Positions 15,275 to 17,882 of a stretch of DNA of 17,882 nt are shown here, one piece after another; the first letter of the stretch is position 1; each line of letters begins with the position of its first letter. The stretch comes from Crocinitomicaceae bacterium. GTDB taxonomy: Bacteria > Bacteroidota > Bacteroidia > Flavobacteriales_D > Sanyastnellaceae. The notes under the pieces are model-generated. The model was not told the origin of the DNA, searched no databases, and worked only from the letters and a program-made list of their open reading frames with translations. The DNA is taken from positions 1-17,882 of the forward strand of contig JADLBA010000290.1 in the NCBI GenBank assembly GCA_020848015.1, read 5' to 3'. The position numbers and the translations under genes are program-made.

Positions 15275-16282
15275 TTAAGCATTCGCCTTGGCAGCGATAG
15301 CTTCATGTACTTTTCTTTCAATTTCTGACATCAGTTCGGGATTATCTTCGAGCAACTGTTTTACTGCATCTCTTCCCTGACCGAGTTTTGTGTCGCCATA
15401 GCTGAACCAGCTTCCACTTTTCTTGACCACATTGAGGTCCACTCCAAGATCAATCAACTCACCTACGCGACTGATACCATGTCCGTATATAATATCAAAC
15501 TCCGCCTGACGAAAAGGAGGTGCTACCTTGTTTTTCACAATTTTGACCTTGGTGCGGTTGCCGATCGGAGTTTCCCCATCCTTGATCTGTTGGGTGCGCC
15601 GGATATCAATGCGCACTGAAGCGTAAAATTTCAGCGCATTACCACCGGTAGTAGTTTCCGGGTTGCCAAACATTACACCGATTTTTTCGCGCAATTGATT
15701 GATGAAAATGCAGCAACACTTTGTCTTACTGATGGTAGAGGTCAGTTTTCTCAACGCTTTAGACATCAGGCGTGCCTGAACTCCCACAGATGAATCCCCC
15801 ATTTCGCCTTCTATCTCCGATCGCGGGGTCAGTGCTGCTACCGAGTCAATCACTATCAGGTCAATCGCTCCTGAACGGATCAGGTTATCGGCGATTTCGA
15901 GTGCCTGTTCACCATTGTCGGGCTGTGAGATCAGCAGGTTGGCCGTATCTACACCCAATGCTTCGGCATAAAATTTATCAAAAGCATGCTCTGCGTCAAT
16001 AATAGCACAAATGCCGCCCTGCTTCTGGCATTCTGCAATCGCATGGATCGCCAAGGTGGTTTTGCCGGAAGACTCCGGCCCATAAATTTCAATGATGCGC
16101 CCCTTAGGGAAACCGCCCACTCCAAGTGCAATATCTATCCCGATAGAGCCGGAAGGAACGACCTCTAATTGTTCAATGGCCTCATCGCCCAATTTCATTA
16201 CGGCACCTTTTCCATAGGTTTTATCGAGCTTGTCCATCGCAAGCTGCAGTGCTTTCAGTTTTTCTTTATTGACTTCTGCCAT
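15275..16282 (-). CDS. recA: Recombinase RecA
   Basis: RecA forms filaments on single-stranded DNA, drives homologous strand exchange and promotes LexA-type self-cleavage. The ATG at 16282 gives the normal start MAEVNKEKLKALQLAMDKLD; the frame is open 15 codons further upstream, but that part does not resemble RecA. Visible motifs are Walker A GPESSGKT at 68-75, the DAEHAFD block at 96-102, the VIDSVAALTP Walker B strand, the INQLREKIGVMFGNPETTTG loop 2 segment and the RIDIRR strand. At 335 residues it is complete. A possible weak -7 element (TACCTTTC, minus strand, about 26-33 bases before the ATG) was seen without a clear -33 partner, and I found no obvious LexA-type operator. Confidence 0.98.
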   Translation of the reverse strand: MAEVNKEKLKALQLAMDKLDKTYGKGAVMKLGDEAIEQLEVVPSGSIGIDIALGVGGFPKGRIIEIYGPESSGKTTLAIHAIAECQKQGGICAIIDAEHAFDKFYAEALGVDTANLLISQPDNGEQALEIADNLIRSGAIDLIVIDSVAALTPRSEIEGEMGDSSVGVQARLMSKALRKLTSTISKTKCCCIFINQLREKIGVMFGNPETTTGGNALKFYASVRIDIRRTQQIKDGETPIGNRTKVKIVKNKVAPPFRQAEFDIIYGHGISRVGELIDLGVDLNVVKKSGSWFSYGDTKLGQGRDAVKQLLEDNPELMSEIERKVHEAIAAKANA

Positions 16283-16376
16283 GGTTTTGTATTTATTAAT
16301 TCTGGCCGAAAGGTATCGAAGGTCCATCGTCCCCCATTTACATTGTTGAAAAAAGTGGGTAAGATGTTATTCCGAA

Positions 16377-16601
16377 TTATGCACGTGGCTTATAAAGATC
16401 CCTAATAACAAAGAATGCGGCGACATAAATTCCTGCGAAAACAGAGGCGTAGATCAGCGAATGATCTTCAGTCCTGTACTGCATACTGCCGGTGGCCAAC
16501 TTCATAAACCGTATGTAAATACGATGCGAGATGAACCAACTCAATGCAAAAAGCACAGGAGCCAAAGACAGGTAAATAATTTGGAAACGTTTGCTGAGCA
16601 T
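16377..16601 (-). CDS. Small two-helix inner-membrane protein of unknown function
   Basis: The 74-residue protein has two hydrophobic segments (FQIIYLSLAPVLFALSWFIS at ~6-25 and ASVFAGIYVAAFFVIRD at ~52-68) joined by a polar loop, and ends in a basic KPRA. This fits a small integral membrane protein. It lies upstream of recA in the same direction with a gap of about 94 bases and could share its transcript. I recognise no family. Confidence 0.55.
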   Translation of the reverse strand: MLSKRFQIIYLSLAPVLFALSWFISHRIYIRFMKLATGSMQYRTEDHSLIYASVFAGIYVAAFFVIRDLYKPRA

Positions 16602-16678
16602 AAGCTTTTTGGAAAAAATACATATTGGGCACTAATTTGCGTGAACTTTGTCCGTTCAGACAAATAAACTATTGAATT

Positions 16679-17281
16679 ATGAAAAAGTTCCTCCTTCTTG
16701 CATCAGCTTGTCTTTATGGTATGGTAGGTTTTGCCCAAAGAAAAAACCTAATTAAATTAGATATTCATTCCCCGATTTTCCGCACGGGGATTATCTCTTA
16801 TGAGCGAGTGTTGAATACAAACTCAAGCATCGGTATCGGCTTTTTATATACCGACCAATCCGGCGGATTTACTAACGCCACCTATCTATCCCGTCTCGCA
16901 ATTACACCCGAATATCGTTTTTTCCTTTCCAAAAAAGAAGCGCCATCAGGCTTTTACGCCTCCGCATTTGCGAGGTACCAATGGATGGAAGCCAGGGAAT
17001 GGAATACACTATATGATGATTTTGGAATGGCTGAACCCTATAATTATTATATAGAAAAAGAACTCTCCACTTTTGGAGGAGGGCTTACCTTAGGCTTTCA
17101 GGAGGTTTTCAAGGAAAGAATAGTAATAGATTTATTTCTCGGCACAGTCTGGAATAGCGGCGACAAAAGAAAAGACCTTTCTGCTCAAAACAATTATTAC
17201 ACCCCCGAACCCAATGAAATATTTAAGCCTTATGTTGGATATTTCATAAGGTCAGGAGTAAATGTTGGAATAGCTTTTTAG
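16679..17281 (+). CDS. Small outer-membrane beta-barrel-like protein
   Basis: A classic signal peptide (MKKFLLLASACLYGMVGFAQ) precedes a 180-residue barrel-like region. Strands such as GIISYERVLNTNSSIGIGFL, SRLAITPEYRFFLS, GFYASAFARYQW and FGGGLTLGFQ follow in series, and the last residues (SGVNVGIAF) end in Phe, the usual outer-membrane insertion signal. It resembles the DUF3575-like porin-family proteins of Bacteroidota, but I cannot assign a function. An insertion sequence starts three bases after its stop. Confidence 0.72.
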   Translation: MKKFLLLASACLYGMVGFAQRKNLIKLDIHSPIFRTGIISYERVLNTNSSIGIGFLYTDQSGGFTNATYLSRLAITPEYRFFLSKKEAPSGFYASAFARYQWMEAREWNTLYDDFGMAEPYNYYIEKELSTFGGGLTLGFQEVFKERIVIDLFLGTVWNSGDKRKDLSAQNNYYTPEPNEIFKPYVGYFIRSGVNVGIAF

Positions 17282-17284
17282 GAG

Positions 17285-17587
17285 TGTCTCGTCCTGAAAT
17301 AGGTTGACAAAAAATCAACTTAAATTCGGACAAGAAAAATGAAACAGTACGATCAAAAACTAAAAGAACGGGTAATTGCAGATTACCTGAGTGGCGGAGG
17401 GACATACCGCCAGTTACAAGCCAAGTATGGCATCAGTTTTCAACTCATTCACCAATGGGTTCAGGACTTTAAAGGCACCAACTCCAAATCGGTGAAGCCC
17501 TCCAAACAAGAATATGTAAAGCCCTTGGAGGACTTACCCAAAGAGGTAAAGCAGTTGCAGGATGAACTGCGGCAGTCAAGGCTCTAA
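17285..17587 (+). mobile_element. Left end of a truncated IS3-family insertion sequence
   Basis: TGTCTCGTCCTGAAATAGG at 17285 begins a left end of a type I remember from Bacteroidota IS3-like elements, followed by the usual short leader and first ORF. The element appears cut near 17584, where the first ORF ends early, and no second ORF (integrase domain) or right inverted repeat is visible downstream. Confidence 0.65.
17339..17587 (+). pseudogene. Truncated IS3-family transposase OrfA (helix-turn-helix protein)
   Basis: The 82 residues begin MKQYDQKLKERVIADYLSGG and contain a helix-turn-helix (GTYRQLQAKYGISFQLIHQW, residues ~21-40) that binds the IS ends. A start of the leucine-zipper-like coiled coil (LPKEVKQLQDELRQSRL) follows. 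Complete relatives are about 100-125 residues and continue the zipper, then frameshift into OrfB. Here the frame stops at TAA (17585-17587) just after QSRL, so the protein is likely nonfunctional as a transposase. Confidence 0.75.
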
Positions 17588-17595
17588 ACAGATAA

Positions 17596-17664
17596 GGTTT
17601 CGTCGCGTCGGAACGACGCACGATGAAACCGGTGTTGCACGGAACCGTGTCAAAATCCCGGTTT
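17596..17664 (+). ncRNA. Two mutually exclusive hairpins (possible structured leader or repeat)
   Basis: Hairpin 1: 17596-17610 pairs with 17614-17630 around a GAA triloop, giving 15 base pairs with one 2-base bulge (17619-17620) and one G-U pair. Hairpin 2: AAACCGG (17626-17632) pairs with CCGGTTT (17658-17664) and encloses an inner stem CACGG/CCGTG (17638-17649); a run of five Ts (17662-17666) begins at its 3' edge. Bases 17626-17630 belong to both, so only one can form at a time, as in attenuators. It could equally be a palindromic repeat left by a mobile element. Confidence 0.3.
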
Positions 17665-17758
17665 TTCTATTATGGGTTTTTCGTTGAATGGTTTGTCTCC
17701 GGCGGAGAATATGTTTCCGGAAATTTTCATTTTTTATCTCCTGTTTTTGAAATGAGAA

Positions 17759-17882
17759 ATGTTTGAGCGGCTTGCAGAACTGCTGCTGGCAATTCATCTA
17801 TCGTTCAGCCAAGCCGGTGGCCGTCCGCATCGTTATGCAGTTTTCGGTTTATTCTTTATCTGTTGGTTTATGGAGTTAAGCA
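17759..17882 (+). CDS. Possible start of an unidentified ORF running off the window
   Basis: From the ATG at 17759 the frame is open for 41 codons to the window end (starts MFERLAELLLAIHLSFSQAG, with a later hydrophobic stretch FGLFFICWF). I recognise no family, and an open frame of this size can occur by chance. It is listed because nothing else explains the last 120 bases. Confidence 0.15.
   Translation, partial: MFERLAELLLAIHLSFSQAGGRPHRYAVFGLFFICWFMELS

Noticed and set aside
16283..16376. LexA-type SOS operator before recA
   Set aside because: No convincing palindrome of a known LexA type was found, and operators in this phylum are poorly defined.
16655..16670. CAGACAAAT before the barrel gene as another copy of the GxxExxY unit end
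   Set aside because: Only nine bases match and no AATCC-rich arm is attached, so chance is the simplest explanation.
17576..17797. Minus-strand 73-residue frame near the window end
   Set aside because: It runs through both hairpins antisense and has an arginine/glutamine-rich composition without any recognisable motif.

Overview
The window looks like a chromosomal segment of a Bacteroidota bacterium, probably of the Chitinophagales/Sphingobacteriales type. This rests on a -33/-7 promoter of the TTG-N19-TAnnTTTG class before rpsP, a ribosomal protein bS16 with a long Ala/Glu-rich tail, an Smr protein of the form common in this phylum, several small outer-membrane barrel proteins, and an IS3-like left end of a type I remember from Bacteroidota. 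No rRNA, tRNA or CRISPR array was found.

Region 1 (1-5965, plus strand) is an AT-rich type I restriction-modification island. It holds the 3' end of a RhuM-like gene, an hsdS specificity gene broken by one in-frame TAA, a class II Fic AMP-transferase gene, a GxxExxY (PD-(D/E)XK-like) gene, and an intact hsdR. hsdM is not seen and presumably lies upstream. The most interesting structure is here: the GxxExxY gene sits inside a 568-bp unit (2546-3113) with ~39-bp imperfect terminal inverted repeats, six 16-bp tandem repeats and a flanking 5-bp direct repeat AAATG. Removing the unit with one AAATG copy restores a fic gene whose stop overlaps the hsdR start by 14 nt. This strongly suggests a small transposon-like cassette that landed in a translationally coupled fic-hsdR junction. 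The duplicated AAATG supplies the present hsdR start codon.

Region 2 (about 5966-7360, minus strand) is the housekeeping pair rpsP-rimM, with a promoter upstream of rpsP and an intrinsic terminator between the two genes. The restriction island abuts the 3' side of rimM.

Region 3 (7640-14157) holds mostly envelope genes: a secreted barrel-like protein, a Tat-exported FAD amine-oxidase lipoprotein translationally coupled (ATGA) to an outer-membrane barrel protein, a conserved exported protein of unknown function, a minus-strand Smr-domain protein, and a large periplasmic serine hydrolase of the class C beta-lactamase fold.

Region 4 (14161-16601, minus strand) holds a TPR lipoprotein, recA with a strong terminator, and a small two-helix membrane protein. 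Region 5 (16679-17882, plus strand) holds a small outer-membrane protein, the left end and truncated first ORF of an IS3-family insertion sequence, and a structured tail with two hairpins that share bases and so cannot form together.
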